From NCBI GenBank assembly GCA_027486275.1, contig JAIXPM010000265.1, positions 62,001 through 126,000 of the forward strand: a DNA stretch of 64,000 nucleotides. Direction: 5' to 3'. Numbering within the stretch: position 1 is the stretch's first letter; every line of letters begins with the position of its first letter. The position numbers and the translations under genes are program-made. Positions 18,607 to 28,123 of this stretch are shown in pieces. The notes beneath the pieces are model-generated. The model searched no databases, was not told the origin of the DNA, and saw only the letters and a program-made list of their open reading frames with translations. Origin of the DNA: Sphingomonadales bacterium. GTDB taxonomy: Bacteria; Pseudomonadota; Alphaproteobacteria; Sphingomonadales; Sphingomonadaceae.

Positions 18607-19295
18607 GCGGCCTTCGCAACGGGTATCGCGCGTTCGGCGTGCCAGAGGTTGCCATTGGGCAACTCGGCGCGAGCGACCATGCGGAAACGAAACCAGTCGA
18701 TTGCAAAATCGCAGGTGTCGTTAAAGCTGGAGCCGGGGGCATCGCCGACCTGACCATTGGTCAGGTCGACGGTGAGCGCGCCATCCCAGGTGACGGTGTG
18801 GCCCGAGCCCCAGACATAATCGATGATCCCGATCTGGAAGCGCCCTGACAGTCGCAAGGCTGGATAGGGCGCGGATGGCAGGCAGAAGTCGGCGTCGACC
18901 ATGCCTGCAATGGCGAGCTGGCCGCCGTAGCTGGCGTTGTCGAAGATCTCGACGATTTCGTCATCATCGAGAAGCTGGGGCAGCGCCGGATTATGCGTGA
19001 CCTTCAGGGCGCGCCAGAGGTGCGCGTTCTCCGGACGGTGGCGCCACGGACCCCTGTCGGGCCCATGTGCCTTCGACGATGTCAGCTTGATGCCTTTGCG
19101 GCTTTCGACAAGAGCGAGGAACTGCGCCTTCGAGATGTTCAGGAATCCGAGGACGCGCGCCAGCGCGGCATTCGGAAAGACGTGCTGAAGGCCGAAGCTC
19201 GGTGCTGTCGGGCTGAGCATTTCGTCTTCGACGCTGAGGCCTGCCGGCAAGCAGGGCAGAATGCTGATTTCGCTCAGGTGACTGTAACGGGGCAT
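18603..19295 (-). CDS. Conserved plasmid protein of unknown function
   Basis: 230 residues from ATG 19295; an upstream extension was rejected because it is arginine-rich and unlike the rest. The ribosome site is aaggagccctgcc. The protein is mixed alpha/beta with several acidic stretches (LPQLLDDDEIVEIFDNA) and a tryptophan-rich end (FAIDWFRFRMVARAELPNGNLW). No catalytic motif is recognised. A purine-rich leader motif lies 32-46 nt upstream (19327-19341), shared with other leading-region genes, so it probably begins its own transcript. Confidence 0.65.
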   Translation of the reverse strand: MPRYSHLSEISILPCLPAGLSVEDEMLSPTAPSFGLQHVFPNAALARVLGFLNISKAQFLALVESRKGIKLTSSKAHGPDRGPWRHRPENAHLWRALKVTHNPALPQLLDDDEIVEIFDNASYGGQLAIAGMVDADFCLPSAPYPALRLSGRFQIGIIDYVWGSGHTVTWDGALTVDLTNGQVGDAPGSSFNDTCDFAIDWFRFRMVARAELPNGNLWHAERAIPVAKAA

Positions 19296-19326
19296 GGCAG
19301 GGCTCCTTGTTGGGCACACCGCCGCC

Positions 19327-19341
19327 GCTCGCTTTCCTCTC
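19327..19341 (-). promoter_or_regulatory. Purine-rich leader motif copy
   Basis: Minus strand GAGAGGAAAGCGAGC, matching 13 of 15 bases of the leader consensus GAGAGGAAAGGGGGC, 32-46 nt upstream of the ATG at 19295. No strong hairpin is seen between the motif and the start, unlike most other copies. Confidence 0.55.
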
Positions 19342-19351
19342 GATGCCGCAG

Positions 19352-19873
19352 TCAGCGCCGGCTTGCTGCGATCGCCAGCAAGCGGCTTGCCGCTTCGGCG
19401 GCGCACGCGGGATAGGCGGCGCTGAGATGCCTGACCGCGTCGTGCTCGCGATCTGTCGCATGACCGCTGTTGACGAGCTGCTGCGATGTCATCAGCGCAG
19501 CGGTGATGACATCGCCGGCATCGCGTCTCGAACCGACGCATTCCTGAGCCCGGTCGTCATAGTCGACCGGCGCTGTGAAGTTGGCCTCGAGCCACGTCGA
19601 CAGGCCGTCCTCAACCCGCTCGAACCAGGCGACGCTGTCGGCGTCGTCGCGGTCGAAGACGATTTCGACCTGGGCATAGCTGCCGAAGTCATGGTTGTGC
19701 GTCTTGATGGCGAGGCGGGCACCTTCGGGCGGCACGCCGAAGCGCGCGATGAGCGCGGCGCGATAGACGGTGCATTCGAGCTGCTGGAGATAGACCCAGT
19801 TGGTGGTGATGCCAGTCTGGGCGCAAGGCTCATCGCTCGGCGCCGCGCCGATGCTGAAGCTGACCATGTGCAT
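19352..19873 (-). CDS. Conserved plasmid protein of unknown function
   Basis: 173 residues from ATG 19873 (MHMVSFSIGAAP; a second ATG two codons later is also possible). It contains a segment with alternating hydrophobic residues and a histidine pair (AIKTHNHDFGSYAQVEIVFDRDD) that reads as a beta-sheet core, then an acidic helix. I do not recognise the family. It precedes the gene at 19295 in the same orientation, and a small membrane protein gene ends 11 bp before its start. Confidence 0.6.
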   Translation of the reverse strand: MHMVSFSIGAAPSDEPCAQTGITTNWVYLQQLECTVYRAALIARFGVPPEGARLAIKTHNHDFGSYAQVEIVFDRDDADSVAWFERVEDGLSTWLEANFTAPVDYDDRAQECVGSRRDAGDVITAALMTSQQLVNSGHATDREHDAVRHLSAAYPACAAEAASRLLAIAASRR

Positions 19874-19883
19874 GATTGGCCTC

Positions 19884-20069
19884 TCAGGCCTTGAAGACGG
19901 GATGGAGATCGTCGATCGCCTCGACTTCGCAGCAGTCGGGCGCTTGCGCGATCGGCTGCCAGACGATGCCATCGTCGGGGTGGCCGCGGAGCTGGATCGA
20001 GGTGTCCAGAACGACCGCGAGGCCGAGGATGAGGATCAGACAGTCGAGGAGGCGGGTGCGTTGAAACAT
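19884..20069 (-). CDS. Small membrane protein
   Basis: 61 residues from ATG 20069 (MFQRTRLLDCLILILGLAVV), with a ribosome site gaaggg before it. One transmembrane helix at about residues 8-25, then a cytoplasmic or periplasmic tail with a CC pair. Function unknown. A hairpin CGTCGAGC-aattcc-GCTCGGCG sits in its leader, comparable to the leader hairpins of other genes here. Longer in-frame starts are possible but less plausible. Confidence 0.5.
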   Translation of the reverse strand: MFQRTRLLDCLILILGLAVVLDTSIQLRGHPDDGIVWQPIAQAPDCCEVEAIDDLHPVFKA

Positions 20070-20206
20070 TGCCGTTTTCCCTTCGCCGAGCGGAATTGCT
20101 CGACGAACGGCGTCCACCTCACCTCTGAAAGCATCGGCGGCAGCGGAGCGATGCCGGCTTCGGGGGCGAACGCTGCCTGGCCATCGCAACGGGTGGGAGC
20201 CTCGCC

Positions 20207-20278
20207 TCAGGCCGGGCAGGCTTCATCGCAGCAGCAATGATCAATATCGTATTCGCGATCCTTGCACGCGATCGACAT
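20207..20278 (-). CDS. Possible 23-residue cysteine-rich microprotein
   Basis: ATG 20278 preceded by cggag at 7 nt spacing. The translation MSIACKDREYDIDHCCCDEA ends CPA and has five cysteines in 23 residues, three of them consecutive. It lies between the small membrane protein and the IS21 element, on the same strand as the neighbours. There is no homology I can name; the case rests on the ribosome site and the composition. The rest of 20279-20589 shows nothing I can support. Confidence 0.3.
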   Translation of the reverse strand: MSIACKDREYDIDHCCCDEACPA

Positions 20279-20581
20279 CACCATTCTCCGCTGATCGTGA
20301 TTGCTCAGCGTCTTCCTGCCCCCTCCCCATCTGTCGTATTGGACCGCGTGACTGCCGCGCTTGTTTCCGCGTCATCCGGTCGTAACCCGCAGGGCCGAGA
20401 CAGCTTCAGCTGGCTCGGTGAGCGCAGCGAGTAGGACGGGGTCGGCCGTCAGGCCGAGACGCCCAATCCTTGCCCTTTCTTGACTGCAATCCGTAGCTTT
20501 TCGACCAACCGGACTTGAACAAACCCCCTAAAATCTTTCCGCTTGCCCAGCCTCTCCGGCATCACCCCGGCTTTTTTGGCG

Positions 20582-20589
20582 TTTCAGCT
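20582..20589. repeat. Target-site duplication, left copy (TTTCAGCT)
   Basis: Eight bases TTTCAGCT immediately before the left end (TGT) of the IS21-family element. The same eight bases follow its right end at 23159-23166. Confidence 0.85.
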
Positions 20590-20799
20590 TGTCAATTCGC
20601 ATCCAAAGCCGACCCCAGTTTCGCTTCCAAAAATGACCCCCTGATTGACGCGGGGATGAGCGCGTCGGCACGGTCTCGCGGCTGATTTCAGCGCGCATGT
20701 CGGGATCTGGCTGCCGGTGCGGCTGCAACGCAGGGAGGGCGTAGCCCGACCGGAGTTGCAGCCGCACCGGCAAGGTATTTTCGACGGCTGTCGCGGGGA

Positions 20800-21528
20800 T
20801 CAGCTGCGGTTTTTGAAGCGCCAGGAGTCGTTGCCGGTCTCGATGATATCGCAGTGGTGGGTCAGCCGGTCGAGCATGGCGGTGGTCATCTTGGCGTCGC
20901 CGAACACCTGCGGCCAATCGGCGAACGCGAGATTGGTGGTGATCAGCAGCGAGGTGTTTTCGTAAAGCTTGCTGATCAGGTGGAACAGCAGTTGCCCACC
21001 CGATTGACTGAACGGCAGATAGCCGAGTTCGTCGATGACGATGAGATCGTAGCGCAGCAGCTTCTCGGCGAGGCGGCCGCTGCGGCCGGCGGCCTTTTCC
21101 TGTTCGAGCTGGTTGACCAGATCGACGAGGTTGAAGAAGCGGCCGTGGGCATGCGCGCGGATGACTGCCGCGGCGACCGCGATGCACAGATGCGTCTTGC
21201 CGGTGCCGGTGCCGCCAATAAAAATCGCGTTGCGCCGGCCATCGAGGAAGCTGCCGGTGGCCAGCTCGCGCACCCGGCCTTCGTCGATCGGCGTGCCGGT
21301 GAAGACGAACGTGTCGAGATCCTTGAGCACCGGGAACTTGGCACCGCCGATGCGGTAGCTGATCGAGCGCGCCTGGCGGTGGGTATGCTCTGCCCGGATC
21401 AGGCTGGCGATGAGGGGATAGATGTCGTCGCGCCGCGCCAGTCCCTTGCCGGTGATCTCGTCGAACCCGGCGCGCATGCCGTAGAGCTTGAGCTCGGTCA
21501 TCGCCTCCATGATCTCATGGCGTTCCAT
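20800..21528 (-). CDS. istB: IS21 helper ATPase IstB
   Basis: 242 residues from ATG 21528 ([20 protein letters not shown]). AAA+ protein of the DnaC/IstB type: N-terminal helical region, Walker [11 protein letters not shown] near residue 105-114, Walker [12 protein letters not shown] and sensor [10 protein letters not shown]. It directs target choice and activates the IstA transposase. Its start overlaps the istA stop by one base, giving tight coupling. Longer in-frame starts inside istA were rejected because IstB normally begins with this segment. Confidence 0.93.
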   Translation of the reverse strand: MERHEIMEAMTELKLYGMRAGFDEITGKGLARRDDIYPLIASLIRAEHTHRQARSISYRIGGAKFPVLKDLDTFVFTGTPIDEGRVRELATGSFLDGRRNAIFIGGTGTGKTHLCIAVAAAVIRAHAHGRFFNLVDLVNQLEQEKAAGRSGRLAEKLLRYDLIVIDELGYLPFSQSGGQLLFHLISKLYENTSLLITTNLAFADWPQVFGDAKMTTAMLDRLTHHCDIIETGNDSWRFKNRS

Positions 21529-23084
21529 CAGGCAAGCATCCTTATGCTGTCGTAGCGGCCGCAATCGGCCATGGGTTCGATCTTCAGCCGCAGCGCATCG
21601 GGCGTCGTGATGCTCGGCGGCGCGACCGGCTGCCGCTGACGCGCGAGCACCGTCAGGATGACGTCGCCGCTGGCGATGCCCGCCTGCATGGCTTCGGCGC
21701 AGGCGGCCTCGACGGCGTCGAGGCCATGGTCGAGCACCGCGCCCAGCACCTTGACGAACTGGCGGTCGCCGTCGGCATGGCTCTTGAGCTTGGAACGGAC
21801 CCTGGCCAGTCCCGGTGGCAGGTCCCAGTCCTTGAACGGCGCGCCGTTGCGCAGGGCACCGGGCTTCTTCACCAGCACCGGCAGATAGTGCCACGGATCG
21901 TAGATGATCCGGTCGCGCCGGAAGTGGCGAGGATGATCGGCGACCACCTCGTTGTTGCAGAGCACGACGATGCGCTCGGCATGCGAACGCACCAGCACCA
22001 TCCGCCCGGCGGCGCGGGCGTCGACGCTGTAGCGGTTGTGATCGGCCATGATCAGGCAGGTGGTGGTGGCGCGCACCGCCTTCTCGACAAAGCCGTCGAA
22101 CGGTCCGCGCAGCGCCATCAGGCTTGGCTGCTCATCCTGGAACACCTCCCATATCGTCCGGTCCCGGAACTCGGGATGCCGGGTCCGCTTGGCGTAGGCG
22201 ATGCATTGATCCTCGAGCCACGCGTTCATCTCGATCAGGCTGGTCACCCGCGGCTTGGGCAGGAACAGCAGGTCGCGCAAATTGCCGACCTGGTTCTCGA
22301 CCTGCCCCTTCTCCCACCCCGATGCCGGCGAGCAGGCCACCGGATCGACCAGATGATGCGAGCACATCTGCAGGAAGCGCTGGTTGTACTTGCGCGCCTT
22401 GCCGACGAGGATCGCCTCCACCGCCGTCTTCATGTTGTCGTAAATCCCGCGCCGGCAGACCCCGCCATAAAAGGCGAACGCCTTGTCATGGGCATCGAAC
22501 ACCAGCTCCTGCGTCTCCCGAAAGTAGACCCGCACGAACGGCATCCGGCTGTGCGACAGCTTCATGTGCGCCGCCTTGACCATCAGCGGCAGCCCCTGGA
22601 ACGTGATCGTCTCATGGCTCCAGTCGAACTGGTACGCCTCGCCCGGCGCAAAGCTCATCGGCACATAGGCGCGCGCCGGACCACGCGCCCGTTCGCTGCG
22701 CCACGCCTTGACGAACCGGTGGACACTGTCGTGCGCACCGTCATAGCCGTGACCGCGCAGCTCCTCGAACAAGCGCTGCGTCGAACGGCGCTCACGCCGC
22801 GGCAGCTTGTCTTCCCGCTCCAGGATCTCGGCCAGCGCGGTGATCCACGGCCCCAGCTTCGGCGATGGCTGCGCCGTGCGCGCCGCGTAGCTGAACGCCG
22901 TCGTCTCCTGGCCACGAATGACTTTGCGCACCGTTGCCCGCGAAACCGACAGGACCCGGACGATCTCCTTGATCGGGCGCCCCTGCTCGAAATAGGCGCG
23001 ACGTATCTGGCCAATCTGGTCCACGCCTATCATCCCCCAAAGCCCTTCCCGGCAGCCAAACGGCAACGGAAGGGACACTGACAC
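21528..23084 (-). CDS. istA: IS21 transposase IstA
   Basis: 518 residues (502 if the start is the later ATG at 23033, [20 protein letters not shown], which is more typical). The N-terminal HTH is [19 protein letters not shown]. The rve/DDE domain shows Asp in QFDWSHE, Asp in [10 protein letters not shown] and Glu in KGQVENQVG. The C-terminus contains the DNA-binding beta-barrel with [19 protein letters not shown]. It appears intact, so the element should be mobile. Both istA and istB read on the minus strand with the neighbouring leading-region genes. Confidence 0.93.
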   Translation of the reverse strand: MSVSLPLPFGCREGLWGMIGVDQIGQIRRAYFEQGRPIKEIVRVLSVSRATVRKVIRGQETTAFSYAARTAQPSPKLGPWITALAEILEREDKLPRRERRSTQRLFEELRGHGYDGAHDSVHRFVKAWRSERARGPARAYVPMSFAPGEAYQFDWSHETITFQGLPLMVKAAHMKLSHSRMPFVRVYFRETQELVFDAHDKAFAFYGGVCRRGIYDNMKTAVEAILVGKARKYNQRFLQMCSHHLVDPVACSPASGWEKGQVENQVGNLRDLLFLPKPRVTSLIEMNAWLEDQCIAYAKRTRHPEFRDRTIWEVFQDEQPSLMALRGPFDGFVEKAVRATTTCLIMADHNRYSVDARAAGRMVLVRSHAERIVVLCNNEVVADHPRHFRRDRIIYDPWHYLPVLVKKPGALRNGAPFKDWDLPPGLARVRSKLKSHADGDRQFVKVLGAVLDHGLDAVEAACAEAMQAGIASGDVILTVLARQRQPVAPPSITTPDALRLKIEPMADCGRYDSIRMLA

Positions 23085-23158
23085 GCAACGTCAAAAGGGG
23101 GTCATTATTGGAAGCGAAAACCACCCCTCAGGGGGTCGTTATTGCAAGCGATTTTACA

Positions 23159-23166
23159 TTTCAGCT
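23159..23166. repeat. Target-site duplication, right copy (TTTCAGCT)
   Basis: Matches the eight bases at 20582-20589 exactly, directly after the terminal ACA of the IS21 element. Confidence 0.85.
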
Positions 23167-23248
23167 TCTGCAGTTGGTCTGTTCTCCGCCTCTATCATCA
23201 ACGCCGGCACTGCTGTCATTTGACCCCGCGCGTCGGGAGCAGACGAAA

Positions 23249-23275
23249 GCCCCGGCGGGCGAAGCCCGCCGGGGC
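23249..23275 (-). terminator. Strong hairpin terminator after ssb
   Basis: Perfect 12-bp stem GCCCCGGCGGGC-gaa-GCCCGCCGGGGC; on the minus strand it is followed by TTTCG. It begins 12 bp after the ssb stop. An identical 27-bp hairpin occurs at 24379-24405. Confidence 0.75.
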
Positions 23276-23286
23276 GTAGGTCCCGA

Positions 23287-23709
23287 TCAGAACGGGATGT
23301 CGTCTGCGAGTTCGAGGTCTGCGTCGGCCTTCTTCTTGCCGCGGCCCTTGGCCGGCGCCGGTTCGGCGGGGGCTTCGGCAGCAGGCGCCTTGGTGAGGAA
23401 ATCGACCTTGTCGGCGTAGATCTCGACACCGTAGCGTTCGACCCCGGCGTTGTCGGTCCACTTGGTGTAGTGGAGCCGGCCTTCGACCGCGACCTTCATG
23501 CCACGGCGGACATAGCTGGCGACGTTCTTGCCGAGGCCGTTGAAGCAAGTGACGCGGTGCCATTCGGTTTCTTCGACCAGCTCTTCGGCGCTGTTGCGGA
23601 ACTTGCGCGAGGTGGCGACCGAGAGGGAGGTGATCGTGGAGCCGCTCTGGGTGCTCCGAGCGACGGGGTCCTGGCCGACGTTGCCGACGATGAGAACGAT
23701 GTTGGTCAT
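23287..23709 (-). CDS. ssb: Single-stranded DNA-binding protein
   Basis: 140 residues from ATG 23709 (ribosome site caggagaaac). The OB fold at residues 1-105 contains NIVLIVGNVGQDPVARS, EWHRVTCFNGLGKNVASYVRRG and KVAVEGRLHYTKW. A short linker rich in Ala and Pro follows, then the acidic tip DLELADDIPF, which recruits partner proteins. It would coat the entering transferred strand in the recipient and is typical of conjugative leading regions. The leader holds a hairpin TCGCCGGG-cctttCCCGGCGA (23730-23750). Confidence 0.95.
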   Translation of the reverse strand: MTNIVLIVGNVGQDPVARSTQSGSTITSLSVATSRKFRNSAEELVEETEWHRVTCFNGLGKNVASYVRRGMKVAVEGRLHYTKWTDNAGVERYGVEIYADKVDFLTKAPAAEAPAEPAPAKGRGKKKADADLELADDIPF

Positions 23710-24912
23710 GGTGTTTCTCCTGAGCTTTATCGCCGGGCCTTTCCCGGCGACAGGCTCCGTAAAAAGGCGTGCCATGGGGGTCTGGCACCGCGCGCGGCTC
23801 CGCAATCTGGCGGAGACGATGCCGCGCGCGGGAAACCGTCCAGATCGCGGGGTGGTGCGGGCAGCCTGTTCCCTGCCCTCGCGCCAGCGAAGAGGCAGAG
23901 AGAACGGGCAACACGGCCCCGAGCTGGAGGGTTGCCTGACTTCCATGGTGCGCCTTAGGAATGCCGGTCGTTGGGAAGGGCCGGGCGAATGGGGCCAAGA
24001 GAGAGACGCCCCTGGCCAACTCGCCTACATCGTCTTCAGGCACGTCATGGCCGGCCCGCCTCATGCTGCCCCGCGCGGCGTGCGCCACATCCCCCGGGTG
24101 GCCACTGCAAGTCCGACATCGCTTCGCTGGTCGTGACCGAATGGCACTGTTTTCTGGTGCTGCCCGGTGATGTCGTCGATTGTCCGTTAGGCTGTGTTGC
24201 GGTTGATGCCGGTCTCCTGACTCGTGGACCGTCTTCCGGAGTCAATTGCAGTGTCGACCCGCCGACAGGCGATTCCACCTTGGCCTGCTGCTCAAACCTG
24301 CTGCTGGCGCTGGCGGGCGTGGCTAGTGCTGCCGCCCGCCCCATCGATTTAGTGATGGTTCCTGTGTGATCTGGAAAGGCCCCGGCGGGCGAAGCCCGCC
24401 GGGGCTTCGACGCGACCAGAGCAGTCAGTCGATATCGCGCCCTCATTTGCTCAGTTCGCTGAATCCTGACCTTTTGCCCGGAAGGCGGTCTGAGTAGCAG
24501 CGGAACAGAAAACCTACATAAGAGGGTGAGTGTCGGGTGATGGCGAAGCGGCGCCCTGTGCGAACGGCACTATCTGGGACATTTCAGACATTTGTGGCGG
24601 GGCCGCCAAACGGCGGCTTCCGGCAAAAGCTGACGCTCGGGTGTTTGCTCGTGTTATTTCGCCAATTGGCCGCGGGCGGGCTCCAATAAGTGACATTGAT
24701 TGCGGCCTTAGACTGCTTTGTTGACCCTCGCTCATCGGACAAAGGTCCGGCTTTTGCGAGCTTAAAAGCCGCCGTCCCGATCGGTCATAGCTGCCGAAGA
24801 CACAAAGGGTCTTGCATCGTGCAAGCCTTCCGCTGCCGGATCGAACGCATCGAGCGTTGCCAAAGCGGGCTTTCGGCACCTCTGCCGCCCTGCAGCGCTT
24901 CGAGACCCGCAA
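23710..24912. other. 1.2-kb non-coding gap between ssb and the efflux operon
   Basis: No ORF here shows protein-like composition or a good start. It holds the ssb leader hairpin (23730-23750) and a second copy of the ssb terminator hairpin (24379-24405). The remainder is GC-rich sequence with no recognised repeat. It probably contains the left junction of the efflux cargo and leftovers of earlier insertions. Confidence 0.5.
24379..24405. repeat. Second copy of the ssb terminator hairpin
   Basis: Identical to the 27 bases at 23249-23275 (12-bp stem, gaa loop). No gene ends immediately before it on either strand, so it is likely a duplicated or relict terminator that marks a rearrangement next to the cargo region. 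Confidence 0.6.
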
Positions 24913-27900
24913 TCAGCGGTCTTCAAGTGCCCACGATACGGCGGGAGGCTGAGACGCTATCGCTTGCTGCTTCTCGCTATCCATTGGGACCTCGACCAGG
25001 CTATCGGCACCTCTGACATGTCCTTCATCAAGTGACGGCGATCTTCTGACCAGTTGCCGCCACAGCCGCGCTGCGTCTTCCGGCAGCATCCAGGCCGCCG
25101 GGACGACAACAAGGGTCAGCATCGTCGATGTGATCAGCCCGCCAATCACGATAAAGCCCATCGCGTTGCGCCATTCCGACCCATCGGATGATGCCAAGGC
25201 TACCGGAATCATGCCGAAGATTGCGGCGAGTGCCGTCATCAGCACCGGGCGCAGCCGTTCCGGCGCAGCTTGGGCCATGGCGTCGGCGCGCGGCACACCG
25301 GATTCGACAAGCTGGTTTGCCCGGTCGACCAACAGGATTCCGTTCTTCATAACAATGCCCATGAGTGCCAGGAGGCCGATCTGCCCGAACAGGCTCATTT
25401 CCTGTCCACCGATCAACATCGCCACGAATGCCCCGGAGAAGGATAGGGGCGCCGTCAGCATGATGAGGAAAGGCTGGCCGAAGCGGTCGAACTGGCTGGC
25501 AAGCACGATGTAGAGTGCAATGAGCGCAAGCAAGAAGGCAAAGCCGATTGCGATCGCGGTCTCCGCCATGCGCCGCGCCTGCCCTTCCACCACTAGCTCG
25601 ATGCCGGGGGGCGGTGGATTGGCGGCAATGATCGCGTCCATTGCTTCCACGGCGGCGCCGAGGGACACACCGGTCGCACTGTTGGCGAGCACCGAGACCT
25701 TGCGGGCGCGGTCCTGGCGGTCGATCTGCACTGGGCCGGTGCCGATCCTTGGATCGGCCACTTGGCCCAGATCAATAAGGCGCCCCTCAAGGCTTCGGGT
25801 TTGCAGAATGGCCACCGCATCGAGCGACTGGCGCTGTGCCTCTTCCAGCCGGACCCTGACGTCATGGCGCCGCCCGCCCTCCTCGAAGGTCCCGGCTTCC
25901 ACCCCGCCGAGGAGAATCCTGGTGGTGTTCGCAAGGTCACGTGCCGATACGCCGAGATCGGCAGCACGCGTGCGATCGATGCGGAGTTGCAATTCCGGCC
26001 GGCCGCCTTCGTAACTGGAGCGGACGTCGGCGAATTCGGGGCGCGATTTCATCGCCGCCGCCAGCCGGGCCGCATAGGCTTCGGCTTGGGCCAGATCGCG
26101 ACCCATGATAACCTGTTCGATAGCGGCCTGCCCGATGCCACCACCCGAAACCCATGGGACTTCGGCGGCAACAACCTCGGTTGCCTCGGGAAGTGCCTGC
26201 CGCAACGCGGCGCGCGCCTGATCCATCACTACCATCTGGTGGGTCGACCGTCCCTGCTTGGGCGTGATTGCGACGTAGAGTTCAAGCTCGTTGCTGCGCT
26301 GGCGGCTGCCGGCCCCCACCGTGACAAACACCAGCTCGACATCGTCAATTCCGCGCAGTGCCGCATCGGCGCGTGCTGCCGCTCGGCGAGACCCTGCGAT
26401 GCCGGTTCCCTGTGGCAGCTTGACCGTGGCAAGAAACTCGCTGCGATCGGTAGATGACATGAAGGTGGAAGGCACCATTGAGGCGGCGACGCCGCCGACC
26501 ACGAGGCTGCCCAGCGCGATTGCCATCACCAGCAGACGACGCTGGAGCGCCCAACGCACAATACGCCCGTAGCGTCGCTCGGTCGATTGGTGGAACTCTT
26601 CGATGCGCGACAGCCATGCCCCACCATGATCACCCGCCTTGAGCAGCCGGGCTGCCAGCATCGGGGTTAGCGTGAAGGCGACCAGCAGCGACACGCTGAC
26701 CGAAAAGACAATGGCGAGGCCGTACTGAAAGAAGAATCGACCGACGATGCCTTCCATGAAGGCGATGGGCACGAACACCGCAAGCGTGGCAAAGGTGCCG
26801 GCCAGCACGGCGAGTGCCACCCTCTTGGTGGCGGCAAAGGCGGCGTTCCGGGGATCGGCACCCCCGTCGATGTCTCGCTGGATTGCCTCAGTTACCACGA
26901 TGGCGTCATCGACCAGCAGGCCGATCGCCACTGTGAGTGCCAGCAGTGTCATCATGTTGATGGTGAGATCGAACGCACCGAACGCGATGAATGTCGCTAC
27001 CAGCGATGTCGGGATTGCGAGCGTGACGATGATGGTCGCACGCCAGCTCAACAGGAAGAAGAAGGTGACGAGAACGACCAGCACGATCGCCACGGCAATC
27101 TCAAACTGCACGTCGCCGATCGAGGATTCGATGAAGCGGGAGGTGTCGCGGGCGATCACCATCTCAACGCCCGCGGGTGCAGTTTTCGAAAGCTGTTCCA
27201 CTTCGGCGCGGATGGCCCGCGCAACCTCGACCGTGTTGCGCCCCGACTGCCGCCTGACTTCGAGCGCGACCCCGGGTGTACCGTTCAACTGCGCAAAGCT
27301 ACGCTCGTCCTGCTGGCCATCCTCGATCCGGGCAATGTCACGGACCCGCACGGCGGCACCGTTGGGTTGCCAGAGAATGACGAGCGCGCCGAATTCTTCG
27401 GGCGTGCGCGCCTCGGCCATGGTCCGCGCGCCCAATTCGCGCTCCGCTCCGCCGATCTCTAGCCGGCCGCCCGGCAGTTCGGCATTGCCACCGCGCACGG
27501 CCCGGACCACATCGTCTGCCGTGACACCGACGGCGTGCATACGGGTGGCATCGAGCCAGATCCGCATCTCGCGTTCGCGCCCGCCGGCCAGAGTCACAGA
27601 TCCGACACCTGGGACGCGCTGGATGCGTTCCTTCACCACCTCGTCCGCATAAGTCGTAAGTTCCCGGATCGGCATGTCGCCAGACAGCATGATCGACAGG
27701 ATCGGGCTCGCATCGGGATCGACCTTCTCGACCACAGGCGGGTCGGCGTCGGTGGGCAAACCGCGCAGCGCGATGCTCACCTTGTCGCGCACGTCCTGCG
27801 CTTTCACGTCCCCGTCTTCCCCGAGCTCGAATTCCAAGAAGATTTGCGAAAGTCCCTCCGCACTGACTGACCGCATCTGGCGCATGCCGGAAATGCTGTT

Positions 27901-28113
27901 CAGTTCTTCTTCGAGAACGTCGCTCACTTCGGTCTCGATGGTGCCGGGCGCAGCGCCTTCGAGCGAGGTGCTGACGGAGACATAGGGAAACTCGACCCGG
28001 GGAAAGAGATCGACCCCTAGCCGGGTGAAGTTGATGAGACCGAGCACGACCAGCGCGCCAATCATCATGGTAGCGAAAACAGGTCGCCGGATCGAGACAT
28101 CGGCAAGCCACAT
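24913..28113 (-). CDS. RND efflux pump inner-membrane permease (HAE-1 type)
   Basis: 1066 residues from ATG 28113 (MWLADVSIRRPVFATMMIGA), rather than an earlier in-frame ATG that overlaps the upstream gene. It has the twelve transmembrane helices of an RND transporter: one at the N-terminus, a cluster at about 330-560 and another at 860-1030, with two large periplasmic loops. DDAIVVTEAIQRDI carries the conserved Asp pair of the proton relay. It exports hydrophobic compounds using the proton gradient, with the adaptor encoded upstream. No outer-membrane channel gene is present, so a host TolC-like protein must serve. The substrate is not predictable. Confidence 0.93.
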   Translation of the reverse strand: MWLADVSIRRPVFATMMIGALVVLGLINFTRLGVDLFPRVEFPYVSVSTSLEGAAPGTIETEVSDVLEEELNSISGMRQMRSVSAEGLSQIFLEFELGEDGDVKAQDVRDKVSIALRGLPTDADPPVVEKVDPDASPILSIMLSGDMPIRELTTYADEVVKERIQRVPGVGSVTLAGGREREMRIWLDATRMHAVGVTADDVVRAVRGGNAELPGGRLEIGGAERELGARTMAEARTPEEFGALVILWQPNGAAVRVRDIARIEDGQQDERSFAQLNGTPGVALEVRRQSGRNTVEVARAIRAEVEQLSKTAPAGVEMVIARDTSRFIESSIGDVQFEIAVAIVLVVLVTFFFLLSWRATIIVTLAIPTSLVATFIAFGAFDLTINMMTLLALTVAIGLLVDDAIVVTEAIQRDIDGGADPRNAAFAATKRVALAVLAGTFATLAVFVPIAFMEGIVGRFFFQYGLAIVFSVSVSLLVAFTLTPMLAARLLKAGDHGGAWLSRIEEFHQSTERRYGRIVRWALQRRLLVMAIALGSLVVGGVAASMVPSTFMSSTDRSEFLATVKLPQGTGIAGSRRAAARADAALRGIDDVELVFVTVGAGSRQRSNELELYVAITPKQGRSTHQMVVMDQARAALRQALPEATEVVAAEVPWVSGGGIGQAAIEQVIMGRDLAQAEAYAARLAAAMKSRPEFADVRSSYEGGRPELQLRIDRTRAADLGVSARDLANTTRILLGGVEAGTFEEGGRRHDVRVRLEEAQRQSLDAVAILQTRSLEGRLIDLGQVADPRIGTGPVQIDRQDRARKVSVLANSATGVSLGAAVEAMDAIIAANPPPPGIELVVEGQARRMAETAIAIGFAFLLALIALYIVLASQFDRFGQPFLIMLTAPLSFSGAFVAMLIGGQEMSLFGQIGLLALMGIVMKNGILLVDRANQLVESGVPRADAMAQAAPERLRPVLMTALAAIFGMIPVALASSDGSEWRNAMGFIVIGGLITSTMLTLVVVPAAWMLPEDAARLWRQLVRRSPSLDEGHVRGADSLVEVPMDSEKQQAIASQPPAVSWALEDR

Positions 28114-28123
28114 GACTGTTCTC

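Larger units (their letters stand above)
20590..23158. mobile_element. IS21-family insertion sequence, complete
   Basis: 2569 bp element starting TGT at 20590 and ending ACA at 23158, flanked by the 8-bp duplication TTTCAGCT. Both ends carry two staggered copies of a related repeat (cores CGCWTSCAA followed by GACCCC), the multiple terminal repeats typical of IS21. Inside are istA and istB, overlapping by one base and both intact. Target duplications of 4-8 bp are usual for the family. Its clean duplication suggests a recent insertion. Joining the flanks restores no recognisable long gene. Confidence 0.92.

Noticed and set aside
20528..20589. Gene disrupted by the IS21 element
   Set aside because: Joining the flanks at TTTCAGCT gives only short frames interrupted by stops; no recognisable gene is restored.
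21726..23081. Long plus-strand frame opposite istA
   Set aside because: Its composition is that of a reverse-frame shadow of a GC-rich transposase gene; no domain or ribosome site.
24045..24446. Minus-strand frame in the ssb-efflux gap
   Set aside because: It runs through the perfect hairpin at 24379-24405, has no ribosome site and no recognisable protein pattern.
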